Shown here one piece after another: positions 8,972-18,615 of a DNA stretch of 64,000 nucleotides. The notes below the pieces were generated by a model that was given only the letters and a program-made list of their open reading frames with translations, did not search any database and was not told the origin of the DNA. The position numbers were made by a program, and so were the translations under genes. Origin of the DNA: 20CM-2-55-15 sp963738025 (GTDB lineage: Bacteria > Acidobacteriota > Terriglobia > 20CM-2-55-15); NCBI GenBank assembly GCA_963738025.1, contig CAVTWA010000002.1, positions 62,001 through 126,000 on the forward strand, given 5' to 3'. Positions within the stretch are counted from its first letter, which is position 1. Each line of letters opens with the position of its first letter.

Positions 8972-10245
8972 TGGGGCATCCCGGGAACAGACTGATGGAG
9001 CGTTTCATTCCTAGCGGCGGTCCGGTTGCAGCGCAACTTTCCCCATCATTCGGGCGTGCACAACTCTTCGAGTACGCCTTTTATGCGGCCGTCTTCTACG
9101 GCTACATGGGAGAGGCACTGGGGCTTTCGATCAATATGCTCGGCGCCGGTATGATTGTAGGCCTTGCCGTACTCTGCACTCCGATACTGGGGACCCAAAT
9201 CCTCAGTTTCGCCTTTGGTTTCCCGATTCTGTTCGCTGTTTCATTCACCTTTGTACAGAAAATGGTGCATGGCGAATCCCTGGCCGATCCCTATATTAAA
9301 CCGGTCCTTATCTGGATCTTGACCGTGATCATCGTCAGCGCGCTGTGCCGACGCTCCGGATTTATCCCACGGTTCGCGGCGGCTCAGTTCTTCATCGGTT
9401 TGGCGGCGCTGCCGTTCGTGGACTTAAATAAGGAGGGACGAGCGGGCGTCGATGCGGCAGTAGGTGTATTGAGAAACCCCAATGGCCTGTCGGTATTTTT
9501 CGGATTTATCGCAGTCGCTTTCACGGTTCGAAGCACGGTGAGTCATGGAAATCTAGCTCGCGGGTTGCACGTGGCGATTGCGCTCTTCAGCCTGTTCATG
9601 GTCGCCCTTACCGTTAGCCGTGGCACGCTGGCAGCCTGCGGTGTGGCCATCGTCGTTGCCCTCCGCAAGCAACTTCGGCGGAGCTTCATTCCGATCCTCG
9701 TTCTGGTGGCATTGGCTGGAGGCGCGTTCGCCGCGGGGTTGTTTGACGATGTCCTTTCGAGTTACTCCGAGAGAGGCCTGGAGGACACAGGCCGTTACTC
9801 TCTGTGGCCCCTTGCATTCGGTCGCTTTATCGAATCACCACTAGCCGGCGTTGGAGTCTCAAAAACCTACATCGAGCTTCCGACCAGGAAAGAACCGGTC
9901 ACGCCACACAATTCGTTTTTGTTCGTTGGTCTCAGCTCCGGGATCATCCCGCTCATGTTGTTTGCCGGCTACTGGTTATTGGGGCTTCGCGGAGCGCTCA
10001 AAGCATCGCGTAAAGATCCTGCGTATCCTTATTTATTGCCGCTTTGGGTTTATGCCTTCTTTCTAGACCAATCCGGGAGCCAGTACTTTGTTGAACCCTG
10101 GTCAACGTTCTGTGTGTGTATCTGCCTGGTTCAGTTGATCCCAAAGCAACCTCGCCGCTTCGGCATAGGAGGGGCGCGCCTGGAGTTGAATCTCCCACAA
10201 GGGCGAGTACTGTCGGTTGCGAGGCCGTTGTGGACACGAAAATGA
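8971..10245 (+). CDS. O-antigen ligase/polymerase family membrane protein
   Basis: A 424-residue inner-membrane protein with about ten hydrophobic segments and, near residues 295-330, a periplasmic-loop pattern ending TPHNSFLFVGLSSG. This HN-containing loop is typical of the Wzy_C/WaaL superfamily. Such proteins polymerise undecaprenyl-linked repeat units (Wzy) or ligate glycans to a carrier (WaaL, or PglL-type O-oligosaccharyltransferases). With GT4/GT2 enzymes on both sides I favour a Wzy-like polymerase, but the two cannot be told apart by sequence alone. The start overlaps the upstream stop and its own stop overlaps the next start (ATGA at 10242-10245). Confidence 0.82.
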   Translation: MGHPGNRLMERFIPSGGPVAAQLSPSFGRAQLFEYAFYAAVFYGYMGEALGLSINMLGAGMIVGLAVLCTPILGTQILSFAFGFPILFAVSFTFVQKMVHGESLADPYIKPVLIWILTVIIVSALCRRSGFIPRFAAAQFFIGLAALPFVDLNKEGRAGVDAAVGVLRNPNGLSVFFGFIAVAFTVRSTVSHGNLARGLHVAIALFSLFMVALTVSRGTLAACGVAIVVALRKQLRRSFIPILVLVALAGGAFAAGLFDDVLSSYSERGLEDTGRYSLWPLAFGRFIESPLAGVGVSKTYIELPTRKEPVTPHNSFLFVGLSSGIIPLMLFAGYWLLGLRGALKASRKDPAYPYLLPLWVYAFFLDQSGSQYFVEPWSTFCVCICLVQLIPKQPRRFGIGGARLELNLPQGRVLSVARPLWTRK

Positions 10246-11729
10246 GATCCGTCGTCATGATCTCCTACGTTTTCCCGCCCGAAGGCAGTGCTGGTACGTA
10301 TCGGCCGCTCCGATTTGTCCGGCATCTTCCGACGAACGGCTGGGTGCCGGTAGTCGTGACTGGCACGCCTCACCGCTACGAGAGGTACGACCCCGCATTA
10401 TTAGAGCTTGTGCCGCCCACGACACAGATTGTGCGCGTGCGCCATCCTGACAGGTGGCTGGCGCTCCAACAGGAACGGGAGCACGAGCATCGCGAGAGAA
10501 CTGCGAATGCAAGCATCGAAACGCTAAACCGCGTGCAAGCCGCGGAGGATCGGCCGTTGAGGTCGATCCTCCGGAACGCACTTCATAAGCTCGAGGGAAT
10601 GGTCTATCACCCGGATCCGAGTATGTTCTGGATCCGGCCGGCAACGGATGCTTGCGTTGACGCCTGTAAACAGAGCGGCGCTGAAGTCGTTTGGGCCACG
10701 GGTGGACCATGGTCATCGCTCGTTGTAGCTCGCAACGCATCGCTGCGCACCGGATTGCCGTACGTTTTGGACTTCAGGGATTCCTGGACGCTGGAGTGCG
10801 ACGGCTTTCAGTCCGTACAGCCGGAGTGGGCGAGAGCGCGGAACAGGCGGCTGCTCAGCAGCCTGTTCCGCAGCGCGCAGGCCGTCGTGTTCAGATACGG
10901 CGCAGAGGCTGAGTCCTACTGGCGTGCTTATCCAGGTGCGTTGGACCCCGAACGTGTGCACCTGATCCCCAACGGGTACGATGGGCCTATCGCCCCTTTC
11001 GAAGTTCCTCATGGCGACCGGTGCACGGTCCTTTATACGGGTTATCTGATGGGATACTGGTACGACAGTGTCCTGGAGGCGCTTGCAGCACTGAAGAAAA
11101 CCAAGCCGGACGTCGCGCGCAAGCTACGCGTCGTCTTCGTCGGTGAAGGCAGCGAGGCCGTCGCAAAAGCGGCCGCAAACTCCGGTCTAACTGGGGTCGT
11201 CGAGACACGCGGAACCGTTTCCTTCGGAGAAGTCAACTCGCTGCAAAGCGAGGCTCACGCGTTGCTACTGCTTGGCTGGAAACCCGGTCGAAGTCATGAA
11301 TTTCGAGGCAGTAAAATATTCGGCTATTTTAAAGCGGGACGGCCCATTGTCGGAGTTCTTCCCGACGACGAGAATAAGAGAATGCTTCGTTCGGTTGGTG
11401 TTCGAACCATCGCGGATGCAGGGTCTCTCTCCGAAATTATGGACGTGTTTCAACTCCTTGTGGATACCTGGGAGGCCGGCAATTTACCGTCACTGCTGTT
11501 CGACCGCAGCAAATGCGAAAGGTACTCGGCTGAACAACAGACGCGTGCGCTCGCCCGGGCATTGGAGGGACTGCCTGCCATGGAGCCGTTTGTGCCGGGA
11601 GTTTGCGCGATCCCGACGAGTCTCGAGAAGTTCATCGGCCCGGAGGGATGGGTAAGCCGGGGGCGGGTCTCCTTGCATGCGAAAGATGTTTTCAGGCGAG
11701 TCGCTTTCGGTGCGAATCGAAGGCATTAA
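10242..11729 (+). CDS. Glycosyltransferase, GT4-like
   Basis: A 495-residue protein. MRSVVMISYVFPPEGSAGT is the N-terminal acceptor loop common to GT4 enzymes of the WcaI/long type, VLDFRDSW (about residue 173) is the characteristic motif of that subgroup, and HLIPNGYDG starts the C-terminal donor domain. The donor region is weaker than usual (HEFRGSKIFGYFKAGRPIVG instead of the standard E-x7-E), which is normal for this subgroup. I chose ATG 10242 because it overlaps the upstream stop as ATGA and begins the fold; a GTG at 10230 is an alternative. The stop overlaps the next gene's ATG (TAATG at 11727-11731). Confidence 0.82.
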   Translation: MRSVVMISYVFPPEGSAGTYRPLRFVRHLPTNGWVPVVVTGTPHRYERYDPALLELVPPTTQIVRVRHPDRWLALQQEREHEHRERTANASIETLNRVQAAEDRPLRSILRNALHKLEGMVYHPDPSMFWIRPATDACVDACKQSGAEVVWATGGPWSSLVVARNASLRTGLPYVLDFRDSWTLECDGFQSVQPEWARARNRRLLSSLFRSAQAVVFRYGAEAESYWRAYPGALDPERVHLIPNGYDGPIAPFEVPHGDRCTVLYTGYLMGYWYDSVLEALAALKKTKPDVARKLRVVFVGEGSEAVAKAAANSGLTGVVETRGTVSFGEVNSLQSEAHALLLLGWKPGRSHEFRGSKIFGYFKAGRPIVGVLPDDENKRMLRSVGVRTIADAGSLSEIMDVFQLLVDTWEAGNLPSLLFDRSKCERYSAEQQTRALARALEGLPAMEPFVPGVCAIPTSLEKFIGPEGWVSRGRVSLHAKDVFRRVAFGANRRH

Positions 11730-12916
11730 TGGATGCGAATGGCTTGCTCGGTGGAGAGTTTAAGTCGAGACAGAACCAAAGATCAAACACTATGAAGCTT
11801 GCCTTGTGTGACGACAATGGCGCGGTCTATGGATACGCGACAGGAAAGCCGGGCGCCGGAGGTAACGGGAAGTGGCAGTGGCTGTTGGCGCGCGTTTTGA
11901 TACAGTCGGGATGGTCCGTAGTTGTGTCGGTCCGGCAGCACGCGCCGGAAGTGGAACTCGATCAATCGCCCCAGATTCTGCTGGATCCCACGCAGCAAAG
12001 AATGATTGATGGCGTGAAATTCGTAGGGATGCCACAGGGCCACTTCGTGGTGGCGTGGTCGAAGTTCCTGGCAGCCGAAAAGCCCGACTGGTGGTACTGG
12101 CAGGGCGCCGAAGCATTGTGGGGAGCTATGGTCCTTATTGCCAAGACAATGGGGGTCCGCGCAATCTTTTCCACTGCCATGGATTCCGATGTTCAGCCTC
12201 GCGTCGCACTGACCAGGAGACAACGCTGGTGGCCACTATACGCCTTGGGGTTGAATGCCGTCGACCGCATTGTCGTCCAGCATCGTGGGCAGCTCTCGGA
12301 ATTGAACCGGAAGCTTCGACGAAAGGCGGCGGTCATTCCCGGCCTGGTTCCTACGCATGAACGTGTGAAGACGCATGCCGAACGCAAGAATTATGTTGTC
12401 TGGGTCGCGTTTCTCCGGCAGACGAAACGGCCGGATTTGCTGATCGAAATTGCCCGGAAAAGTCCTGAACTGCATTTCGTCGTGTGCGGCGCGATGACGG
12501 GTTACCGCGCTCCACATGGGTATGGTGAAAAAATAGTGGAGGAAATGCGTTCTCTGCCGAATGTCGAATATACCGGGCACGTCGATCAAAGCCGCATTCT
12601 CAAAACGATGGCGGATGCGGCGACGCTTCTGTGCACCGCCGATGTTGAGGGCTTTCCCAATACGTTTCTTGAAGCCTGGTCAGTCGGTACTCCTGTGGTG
12701 AGTCTGGGAATCGATCCAGGAGGGGTTATCAAAGAAAAGGGCCTGGGGTTCGTTTCCGGGACCATCGAGCAAGCCGTGTCGGATATCCGTGATTTGGTAA
12801 ATTCTCCGGAGCTCTTCGCTGCCGCTTCGCGCCGGTCGCGTAAATATATTGAGGACGTGCACAGCGACGCGGCAGTGGCCAAGGTCTTCAACCAGGCAAT
12901 TCTGGGAGTTTCCTGA
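11729..12916 (+). CDS. Glycosyltransferase family 4
   Basis: A 395-residue GT-B glycosyltransferase. VVWVAFLRQTKRPDLLIEI is the start of the C-terminal nucleotide-sugar domain (the usual VGRL..KG..L equivalent) and DVEGFPNTFLEAWSVGTPVV is a clear E-x7-E donor site. The ATG at 11729 overlaps the preceding stop and has a GAAGG upstream. The recognisable fold starts at a second ATG at 11792 (MKLALCDDNG), so the first 21 residues may not be translated. Sugar specificity is unknown. Confidence 0.83.
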   Translation: MDANGLLGGEFKSRQNQRSNTMKLALCDDNGAVYGYATGKPGAGGNGKWQWLLARVLIQSGWSVVVSVRQHAPEVELDQSPQILLDPTQQRMIDGVKFVGMPQGHFVVAWSKFLAAEKPDWWYWQGAEALWGAMVLIAKTMGVRAIFSTAMDSDVQPRVALTRRQRWWPLYALGLNAVDRIVVQHRGQLSELNRKLRRKAAVIPGLVPTHERVKTHAERKNYVVWVAFLRQTKRPDLLIEIARKSPELHFVVCGAMTGYRAPHGYGEKIVEEMRSLPNVEYTGHVDQSRILKTMADAATLLCTADVEGFPNTFLEAWSVGTPVVSLGIDPGGVIKEKGLGFVSGTIEQAVSDIRDLVNSPELFAAASRRSRKYIEDVHSDAAVAKVFNQAILGVS

Positions 12917-12930
12917 AGTTAGGAAGGATT

Positions 12931-14067
12931 ATGGATTCATGGTTCCGCGGCCCCAAGGCAGATTCAGCTGCGACGGACTGCCGCATTCTTTTTCTCATAG
13001 GCGAGCTGGTAGCCGGCGGCGCAGAGAAGCAACTGGTCTGTCTGCTACAGGAGATGGATCGGACGCGGTATCGGCCTGGACTGGTGGTATGGAACTATAA
13101 GGAATCGGATGTGAACGTTCCTGAAGTCCGATCCCTGGAGGTTCCACTCTGGGGTTATCCCCTTGAAGTGTCTTCGTACCGCAAACTGTCTCACCTCGTA
13201 CGCCTGTCTCGAATACTCTCACCTGAAGTGGTGCATTCGTATAGCAACTACACCAATTTCGCGGCCTTTTGCGCCGCGCGGTTGGCTGGAGCTGTCGGTG
13301 TCGGTTCGGTCCAGAACGAAATCGATCCTGCCGACTTCATCGAGAAGCGAGCAGTCATTGGGCGCCTCAGCGCTTCTCTTCCGCGGGTTCAGATGTCCAA
13401 TAGCCACGCCGCTGCCGAGCGGATCATGGCCGACAGGAAGTGGTTCACACCAGGACGGCTCGCGCTTGTGACCAATCCCATCGACGTTTCAAAGTTCCGG
13501 AGCGATCCCGTTCCGATGAGTCCTCCCCACGTGATTCTTGGCATTGGATCCCTGATCCCATTCAAGAGATGGGATCGGCTGCTGAAGATCGCCCAGCAGT
13601 TGAAACGACGGGATCTCCCTGTCCAAATCAATATTGCCGGGGACGGGCCGCTTCGCGGGCAACTCGAAGCAATGGCCTCCGATTTGGGGGTTGCGGATAT
13701 GACGCGGTTCCTGGGCTATCGGAGCGACATTCCTGATCTGATCGCCCGGGCGCGGTTGGTTGTTCACACTTCGGATGCCGAAGGAACTCCCAACGTGGTG
13801 ATGGAAGCTCTCGCCGCCGGACGTGCCGTGGTAGCGACGGATGCCGGTGACGTCAGAAAGCTCATCGAGAACGGAAAGACCGGGTTTGTTATCGCCCGCG
13901 ACGACACAGAGACGCTCGCAGCACGCATCGTGGAGATCGTTACCGATGACGAGCTTGCAGCAGGTATGGGAAAGGCAGCGTCGGAGTATGCGCGCCGCGA
14001 GTTCAGCATGTCACGGCCTCTGAAGGAAGTATTTGATGTGTATCGTTCAGCGGGTTGGAGATCATAA
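12931..14067 (+). CDS. Glycosyltransferase family 4
   Basis: A 378-residue GT4 enzyme. ILFLIGELVAGGAEKQLVCL is the conserved N-terminal GGAE acceptor/donor loop, LGIGSLIPFKRWDRLL opens the C-terminal domain, and DAEGTPNVVMEALAAGRAVVATD is an unbroken E-x7-E signature. It should act on the cytoplasmic face of the inner membrane, extending the lipid-linked repeat unit. An AGGAAGG Shine-Dalgarno lies about 7 bases before ATG 12931. The gene follows its neighbour by 14 bases and precedes the methyltransferase by 9. Confidence 0.9.
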   Translation: MDSWFRGPKADSAATDCRILFLIGELVAGGAEKQLVCLLQEMDRTRYRPGLVVWNYKESDVNVPEVRSLEVPLWGYPLEVSSYRKLSHLVRLSRILSPEVVHSYSNYTNFAAFCAARLAGAVGVGSVQNEIDPADFIEKRAVIGRLSASLPRVQMSNSHAAAERIMADRKWFTPGRLALVTNPIDVSKFRSDPVPMSPPHVILGIGSLIPFKRWDRLLKIAQQLKRRDLPVQINIAGDGPLRGQLEAMASDLGVADMTRFLGYRSDIPDLIARARLVVHTSDAEGTPNVVMEALAAGRAVVATDAGDVRKLIENGKTGFVIARDDTETLAARIVEIVTDDELAAGMGKAASEYARREFSMSRPLKEVFDVYRSAGWRS

Positions 14068-14076
14068 GGATTCAAC

Positions 14077-15108
14077 ATGCCCTTCAATTCATTGGTTAGG
14101 AATCTGGCGCGACGCTCGATGACTATAGTCACGGCATATCACGTTTATGACAACTACCGCCTCAAGCGCATGGCAACCCACGGAGATGTCGAAATGCCTT
14201 CCGGCTCCACCCATCGCCGTTATGATCTTGAAGGGAGCCTCAAGTATATCCAGGACGTTTATGAGGATTACTTGTTTTATGCAGAAATAGCGCCGCAGGC
14301 CTTCAAAGACAAACGCATTCTTGAGATCGGTCCCGGTGACAACTTCGGTGTGGCATTGCGATTTCTGGTCGCAGGCGCCCGGCAAGCGGTGTGCCTTGAT
14401 CGGTTCTATTCCGAACGCGACCCGGAACAGCAAACAAAGATATACAAGGCGCTGCGCGAGAGCCTCACACAGGATGAGAAAGCGCGCTTCGACCGGGCAA
14501 TTCGGATCGAGAGCGAGATTCACTTAAATAGTGAAATCCTGACGTACATCCATGGCAAGGGGATCGAAGACTCAGAAGACGCCTTTCCGCAGGCCTCCTT
14601 CGACTGCATTGTCTCCCGTGCTGCCCTGGAACACCTTTACGATTCCGATGCTGCATTCCGCGTGATGGACCGGCTTCTTGCGCCGGGCGGCTGGATGCTC
14701 CACAAGATCGATTTCCGGGACCACGACATGTACAGCGGATTTGGTTTCCATCCCCTGACCTTCCTGACGATACCAGACGGACTCTACCGGCGCATGAGCC
14801 TCGATTCTGGCAAACCCAACCGTCGATTGATTGATTACTACCGCGAAAAGATGACGATGCTTGGCTATACGACGCGCATCTTTGTCACGCATCTTGCCGG
14901 ACAAGAGGAAGAGATCGTTCCACATGTAAATCTGGCCGGGAAGGGGTTCGAGCCGTCCTCAGAGACGCGAAAACTGTTAAAGGAAATCCGTCCCCGGCTC
15001 GCGCCGCAATATAAACAATTGCCGGACGCGGACCTGATGGTTGCGGGGATCTTCCTGGTGGCGCAGAAGACCGGTAACGGTGGCGTGGAGCGAAGCCGGC
15101 AGCGATGA
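14077..15108 (+). CDS. SAM-dependent methyltransferase
   Basis: A 343-residue protein. ILEIGPGDNFGVALRFL (about residues 83-99) is the SAM-binding loop, CLDRFYSERD the strand-2 acidic region, and DCIVSRAALEHLYDSDAAF plus DRLLAPGGWML the catalytic-domain signatures. It shares the EIGPG form of motif I with the gene at 7280, and both have a long insertion, so the two may be distant paralogues working on related substrates (inference). An AAGGA site precedes ATG 14077. It is the last gene of the 15-kb plus-strand run; the following gene converges on it. Confidence 0.78.
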   Translation: MPFNSLVRNLARRSMTIVTAYHVYDNYRLKRMATHGDVEMPSGSTHRRYDLEGSLKYIQDVYEDYLFYAEIAPQAFKDKRILEIGPGDNFGVALRFLVAGARQAVCLDRFYSERDPEQQTKIYKALRESLTQDEKARFDRAIRIESEIHLNSEILTYIHGKGIEDSEDAFPQASFDCIVSRAALEHLYDSDAAFRVMDRLLAPGGWMLHKIDFRDHDMYSGFGFHPLTFLTIPDGLYRRMSLDSGKPNRRLIDYYREKMTMLGYTTRIFVTHLAGQEEEIVPHVNLAGKGFEPSSETRKLLKEIRPRLAPQYKQLPDADLMVAGIFLVAQKTGNGGVERSRQR

Positions 15109-15164
15109 AAAGATTTGCCCGCGATCCGCATTGCTGAGAAATGTCCAGCACCGAATCGGTCTAA

Positions 15165-16079
15165 CTACTCACTTTTCTTCCGAATGTAGAGGCTGCCTCC
15201 AATGTTCTTGAGACAAAGGGGCATGTTTTGTGCCAGATAATCTTCGAAATGAATGCGCACATAGTTATTGAAGAAATAGATTTCCCACGCATTATTATTG
15301 GCCAGAAAAGCTCGCAAAAAATACCCTTCGTTCCAGTACCTGCCCTGAAGCAACCAATTTACCGGATAATCGAAGTCTTTGAAAATATCGTGGAAATGCA
15401 CATAGATACCGACAGGCAGCCGCGGTATCACTTCGAAAAACAAAAAGTGTAAGTCACTCCCACATTTCAGAACGTGACTGGAGTCGATGAAGAGAAGGTC
15501 ACCTGGCTGCAGTGAAGCGAAGACATCCATTGATACGTGCTGCAGTTGTTTTTCAACGACAGCTACCGTGCTTCGGTCGGCAGGTCGCAACAGTTCATTC
15601 AGACGGTCGGGATATGGTTCGATGAAGGTGAGCCTGGGGCGTACTGGAAAGAATCGCTCGACCGTGTCAAGGATCACCGCCGACGAAAAACCCGATCCGA
15701 CCTCGATGATCCTGGCAGGAGTTGTTTTTCTTAGAAAGCTGTATAGGAATATGGCGTCCGGATGGCAGAAGACAGTTTGATCATAATGATAACGGCAAGA
15801 CTTATTACGGTATTCCGGAAACGGCAAGTCCTTGTAGAAGCCCGCAAATGTTTTCAAAATTTCGAATTGCTGCTCATGATTGAACTGAATGTCCGGAAAT
15901 TCCGGGGACTTGTCTTTGATCGCCTTAACGTGAGACAAAACCGCTGCCCTGTTTGGCACAGGGGAATAGAAGTGTCCGGGTGCATATTCGCCAACATCGC
16001 GTAACAGTTTACGAAGATGGCCTACGTACGGCATTCGATCGAGCAACTTGCCAGCCAGAGCGCGAGTATGTGCATTCAT
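15165..16079 (-). CDS. SAM-dependent methyltransferase (Methyltransf_24-like)
   Basis: A 304-residue protein. IIEVGSGFSSAVILDT is motif I, LTFIEPYPDRLNELL the ribose-binding strand 2, and GDLLFIDSSHVLKCGSDLHF is the signature of the Methyltransf_24 family, whose members often methylate sugar or peptide-linked hydroxyls. It stands alone on the minus strand between plus-strand genes. Translation probably starts at ATG 16079; a GTG at 16115 would add 12 residues and neither has a convincing Shine-Dalgarno. Codon use and fold give no sign of damage. Confidence 0.76.
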   Translation of the reverse strand: MNAHTRALAGKLLDRMPYVGHLRKLLRDVGEYAPGHFYSPVPNRAAVLSHVKAIKDKSPEFPDIQFNHEQQFEILKTFAGFYKDLPFPEYRNKSCRYHYDQTVFCHPDAIFLYSFLRKTTPARIIEVGSGFSSAVILDTVERFFPVRPRLTFIEPYPDRLNELLRPADRSTVAVVEKQLQHVSMDVFASLQPGDLLFIDSSHVLKCGSDLHFLFFEVIPRLPVGIYVHFHDIFKDFDYPVNWLLQGRYWNEGYFLRAFLANNNAWEIYFFNNYVRIHFEDYLAQNMPLCLKNIGGSLYIRKKSE

Positions 16080-16205
16080 TGTTTTTTGTTGCGGCAGTGC
16101 AGCATTGAGCCGCACCAGTCGAGTTTATTGTGCCCGATCTTTGTCAAAAGCGGAGCATGAATACGCTATTTTAATTCAACCTGATAGGGTTAGAGGGAGA
16201 TCGGT

Positions 16206-17183
16206 GTGAATTACTTGCTCACGGGAGTCGCCGGATTCATTGCCTCGCGCGTCGCCGAGCTGTTGGTTGCCGAAGGCAATCGCGTGATCGGTCTGGACAA
16301 TCTCAACGACTCTTACGACGTTCGACTCAAACAATTGAGATTATCCAAGCTCATCGGCCGCGATGGTTTTGAGTTTCATCAAATGGATATCTGCGACCGC
16401 GCGGCAGTGGAACGCCTCGTAAGCTCAGCGCCCCATATTGATGCAGTGATCAATCTCGCTGCGCGGGCGGGCGTGCGCCAGAGTCTTGTAAATCCCTGGC
16501 CCTACCTGGAGACCAACATCAACGGCACACTGACGTTACTGGAGCTAGCTCGTGTGCATGGTATCCCGAAATTCGTTCTGGCTTCGACCTCCAGCCTGTA
16601 TGGCTCGCATAATCCCGTCCCTTACTCGGAGAGCACAGACACAAGCAGGCCCCTCTCCCCGTACGCCGCATCGAAGAAAGCGGCAGAAGCTCTTTGCTAC
16701 AGCTACCATCACCTGTATGGAATCGATGTTTCTGTTGTGAGATATTTTACCGTGTTTGGTCCTGCCGGCCGGCCCGACATGAGTGTTTTCCGATTTGTTC
16801 AATGGGTGAACGAGTCGCGGCCTGTAATCATTTTCGGAGATGGACAGCAATCCCGGGACTTCACCTATATCGACGACATCGCCAGGGGAACGATCCTGGC
16901 CTTGAAGCCGGTCGGGCACACGATCGTGAATCTGGGTTCGGATAAACCTGTGACACTGATAAACGTCTTACGGTTGATTGAAGGAATGCTGGGAAAACAC
17001 GCACAGGTCGAGTTCAAACCAGTGCATCCCGCCGATGTTCCTGCGACTTGGGCCAACATCAGCAGAGCGCAGGAACTGCTTGGATGGAACCCGGCGGTTG
17101 GGCTCGAGGAAGGTATCGCAAGATTCGTGGAATGGTACAATCAGAACCGGCCACTGGCCAGGGATATCGATACCACAGGATGA
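16206..17183 (+). CDS. NAD-dependent epimerase, UDP-glucuronate 4-epimerase-like
   Basis: A 325-residue extended SDR. LTGVAGFIAS (residues 4-13) is the NAD-binding glycine loop, GLDNLNDSYDVRLKQLRL is the typical segment of UDP-GlcA/UDP-Glc 4-epimerases, SSLYG and YAASKKAAE give the catalytic Ser-Tyr-x3-Lys, and FGPAGRPDMSVFRFV is characteristic of the UDP-glucuronate 4-epimerase branch (CapI/LpsL). It would supply UDP-galacturonate or a related sugar to the polymer. Initiation is at GTG 16206, with AGAGGGAGA 6-9 bases upstream. The next gene starts 28 bases after the stop. Confidence 0.83.
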   Translation: MNYLLTGVAGFIASRVAELLVAEGNRVIGLDNLNDSYDVRLKQLRLSKLIGRDGFEFHQMDICDRAAVERLVSSAPHIDAVINLAARAGVRQSLVNPWPYLETNINGTLTLLELARVHGIPKFVLASTSSLYGSHNPVPYSESTDTSRPLSPYAASKKAAEALCYSYHHLYGIDVSVVRYFTVFGPAGRPDMSVFRFVQWVNESRPVIIFGDGQQSRDFTYIDDIARGTILALKPVGHTIVNLGSDKPVTLINVLRLIEGMLGKHAQVEFKPVHPADVPATWANISRAQELLGWNPAVGLEEGIARFVEWYNQNRPLARDIDTTG

Positions 17184-17211
17184 AACTGACCTGCTCGCTG
17201 AGAAAACCCGC

Positions 17212-18528
17212 GTGCGAATTGTCCACATAAACACGTACGACACCACGGGCGGCGCTGCGCAAGCTACCTACCGTGTACATAAGGGGCTGTGCAGGCTCGG
17301 TTGTGACTCACTGATGTTAGTGGCGCACAAAAAGAGTAACGATCCTAGTGTCATAACCGTTCTGCCCAGAAAGGATCTGGCCAGCCGTCTGCGCTGGCGG
17401 ATCCGCGAGCGAAAGATTGCCGGCAGTTTCTCGCGGTATCAACGGACCCGTCCTCCTGGGTACGAAGCCTTCAGCGACGACCGCACCATCTACGCAAGCG
17501 ACTTAATCAGCCAGTTGCCAGCATGTGACATCGTCAATCTGCATTGGATCGCCGGATTCGTCGATTATCAGAATTTCTTCCCCGCCGTGCCCAAACACGT
17601 GCCGATCTTCTGGAGGCTCTCCGATATGAACGCCCTGACAGGGGGGTGCCATTTTGACGGTGGCTGTGGTAAGCATCACTCCGGCTGTGGTGCGTGTCCG
17701 CAACTTGGATCCGAAGACACGAAGGACCTGTCCAGCCAGATCTGGCGTCGCAAAGAGGAAGCTTTCAGGGCATTGCATGCGGACAGACTCCATTTCATAG
17801 CGCTCAATCGCTGGATGGCAGACCTGGTGAAGAAAAGCCCCCTTTTCGGAAAATTCCAGGTCACTGTCGTTCCAAATGGCGTGGATACGGACGTGTTTGC
17901 GCCCCGTGACTCACGCGTAGCGCGTCATGTGCTGGGAATACCGCAGGACGCATCAGTGCTTTTGTTTATTGCGGATAGCGTACGTAATCGGCGCAAAGGA
18001 TTTGCTATGCTGGCGCAGGCTTTGACCCAATTGGAAGCTTGCAGGAATCTATTTCTTCTGTCTACGGGGCGTGGCCCAGTTGAACTGGAGACATCTATTC
18101 CCCACTCTCACGTTGGACATGTCGAGAACCGTCGTCTGCTATCTCTGGTCTACAGCGCGGCCGATCTTTGCGTCGTTCCTTCGCTGCAGGACAATCAGCC
18201 CAATACGGTACTGGAAGCCATGGCATGCGGAACACCCGTTGTCGGTTTCGACGTGGGCGGGATTCCCGAGATGGTCCGACCGGGAATCAGCGGCGCATTG
18301 ACTGGCGCGGGGGATGTTCAAGGTCTTTGCACTGCAATCATCGATCTCCTCTCGCAGCCCGAGAGGCGGGCGCAGATGGGGGCATCCTGCAGAGAGATCG
18401 TGATGAAGGAATATCCGCTGGAGATGCAGGTTCGACGATATCTAGAACTCTACGAAAACAGTCTGGGGCAGCTTGGCACGAGTCGCCCAGACATAAATTT
18501 CAGCACTGTTTCCGCGGATCGACATTAG
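17212..18528 (+). CDS. Glycosyltransferase family 4, WcaC/WcaL-like
   Basis: A 438-residue GT4 enzyme. RIVHINTYDTTGGAAQATY at the N-terminus and a cysteine-rich loop near residues 145-165 (GGCHFDGGCGKHHSGCGACP) mark the subgroup that includes colanic-acid WcaC-like transferases. VVPNGVDTDVF and QDNQPNTVLEAMACGTPVVG give the donor domain and E-x7-E. I chose GTG 17212, where similarity starts; upstream in-frame starts fall inside the epimerase gene. The conserved cysteine loop is intact. The gene converges on the SDR gene that follows. Confidence 0.86.
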   Translation: MRIVHINTYDTTGGAAQATYRVHKGLCRLGCDSLMLVAHKKSNDPSVITVLPRKDLASRLRWRIRERKIAGSFSRYQRTRPPGYEAFSDDRTIYASDLISQLPACDIVNLHWIAGFVDYQNFFPAVPKHVPIFWRLSDMNALTGGCHFDGGCGKHHSGCGACPQLGSEDTKDLSSQIWRRKEEAFRALHADRLHFIALNRWMADLVKKSPLFGKFQVTVVPNGVDTDVFAPRDSRVARHVLGIPQDASVLLFIADSVRNRRKGFAMLAQALTQLEACRNLFLLSTGRGPVELETSIPHSHVGHVENRRLLSLVYSAADLCVVPSLQDNQPNTVLEAMACGTPVVGFDVGGIPEMVRPGISGALTGAGDVQGLCTAIIDLLSQPERRAQMGASCREIVMKEYPLEMQVRRYLELYENSLGQLGTSRPDINFSTVSADRH

Positions 18529-18615
18529 TCGATCGAAGGAGACAATAATCCGATAAGATATTTCGCCGCGCCCCATACATTGCCGCTCTCTTATCGAGGG
18601 AACTGGCAGCGAGCG